Shown one piece after another: positions 5,642 through 6,182 of a stretch of DNA of 6,182 bases. The DNA comes from Chitinophagaceae bacterium (GTDB taxonomy: Bacteria; Bacteroidota; Bacteroidia; Chitinophagales; Chitinophagaceae): positions 1 through 6,182 of the forward strand of contig PLEB01000350.1 of NCBI GenBank assembly GCA_003136915.1. Reading direction: 5' to 3'. Under the pieces are notes generated by a model. It saw nothing but the letters and a program-made list of their open reading frames with translations. It was not told where the DNA came from and did not search any database. The position numbers and the translations under genes were made by a program. Numbering within the stretch: the stretch's first letter is position 1; each line of letters begins with the position of its first letter.

Positions 5642-6182
5642 GATAAAGAGGCTTTTAGTTGCTCGATTCTGGACGCAAAATAAGCGCTTTTAGGGGGATA
5701 AATCAAACTTAATTTCTGATAAAGGGCAATCGCATTCTCATACATTCCCTGCTTGGCCAGCACCTCAGCCATGGTCTCTGTAAGAATGTCCCTCTCCTCA
5801 ATCGAGCTTGCTGCAAACCGGCGGATGCGTTCGGCTTCACGCTCATCGGTTTTTTCAATTACAGTCTGCCCGGGAAGTCTTTTCATAACCTTAAGCCAGT
5901 TAGTAAAACTTTTCAGCTGCCTTCCAAATTGATCTGTGGGATGATCTTCAAGGATCAGGTTAATTCCCTGCGAAGCAAAATAATCGATCATGTGATAAGG
6001 CTCGAAAACAATCGACTCCGCTTTCTTTGCATCAAAAACAGGCTGGTTGATGCCATGCTCAGGAGGTTCGTTGATGGATGATGGTTGATAGTTGATTGGA
6101 GATTCCGTAATTGTTTCTTCATGCTCAGGAGGTTCGTTGATGGTTGATGGTTGATAGTAGATGGCAGGCTCCGTGATCGCCT
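5638..6182 (-). CDS. Uncharacterised SecG-linked protein with repeat-rich N-terminal region and TPR-like C-terminus (N-terminus beyond right edge)
   Basis: Function unknown. Seen: the reading frame is open from the right edge to the TGA at 5640-5638, 180 codons. A methionine at 5991 is probably not the start, because the frame stays open upstream and the preceding FEPYH looks continuous with the conserved core. Order: two 22-residue repeats rich in Pro, Glu, Ile and Asn, with the shared core INEPPEH; a linker NQPVFDAKKAESIVFEPYH; a conserved-looking core MIDYFASQGINLILED and FGRQLKSFTNWLKVMKRLPG; then one TPR-like helical pair, ETMAEVLAKQGMYENAIALY plus QKLSLIYPPKSAYFASRIEQ. I recall proteins with this DYFASQGI / QLKSFTxWLK core upstream of secG in other Bacteroidota, but no role is established that I know of. 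No signal peptide or membrane helix is visible in this part. It overlaps secG by 4 bp (ATGA). Confidence 0.85.
   Translation of the reverse strand, partial: AITEPAIYYQPSTINEPPEHEETITESPINYQPSSINEPPEHGINQPVFDAKKAESIVFEPYHMIDYFASQGINLILEDHPTDQFGRQLKSFTNWLKVMKRLPGQTVIEKTDEREAERIRRFAASSIEERDILTETMAEVLAKQGMYENAIALYQKLSLIYPPKSAYFASRIEQLKASLS
6054..6182. repeat. 66-bp coding tandem repeat (two copies seen, second cut by window edge)
   Basis: Copy 1 is 6054-6119 and copy 2 starts at 6120, with 63 of 66 bases in the window. About 53 of 63 compared bases agree; the first 24 are identical. Each copy contains four degenerate heptamers of type GTTGATG (6070-6097 and 6136-6163). The 66-bp length keeps frame, giving 22-residue protein repeats of the form ITE..I.YQPS.INEPPEH. 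More copies may follow outside the window. Confidence 0.85.

Overview
The window looks like ordinary chromosomal DNA from a member of the Bacteroidota, most likely near the Chitinophagaceae; this placement is an inference. It rests on the style of the SecG protein, a SecG-linked protein with a TPR-like C-terminus of a type I associate with Bacteroidota, A/T-rich start regions with little or no Shine-Dalgarno sequence, moderate GC content, and heptameric simple repeats.

Layout: (1) Bases 1-1860, minus strand, hold a two-gene unit: a nucleoside:H+ symporter-type MFS permease followed 32 bp later by a Gfo/Idh/MocA oxidoreductase that runs off the left edge. It looks like a small uptake-plus-oxidation unit for a nucleoside, sugar or polyol. 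(2) Bases 1909-3200, plus strand, hold a divergent pair, pcm (protein L-isoaspartate repair) and trmH (tRNA 2'-O-methylation), 8 bp apart. (3) Bases 3193-3294 form a terminator region between convergent genes. Heptamer arrays in inverted orientation flank two small hairpins, and the arrays supply the stop codons of both neighbouring genes. (4) Bases 3277-6182, minus strand, hold a run of envelope and export genes read right to left: a partial SecG-linked TPR-like protein, secG, a strong intrinsic terminator, mltG, and a YihY/BrkB membrane protein. Within this run the TPR-like gene/secG and mltG/yihY pairs each overlap by an ATGA.

The genes are mostly housekeeping functions: protein export (SecG), peptidoglycan chain release (MltG), an inner-membrane protein of unknown role (YihY), protein repair (Pcm) and tRNA modification (TrmH). 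I see no mobile element, CRISPR array, RNA gene, defence system or toxin-antitoxin pair. The points worth a second look are the repeat architecture at 3193-3294, the 66-bp coding repeat built from degenerate 7-bp units at the right edge, and a terminator placed 10 nt before the mltG start codon. I found no convincing undescribed system.
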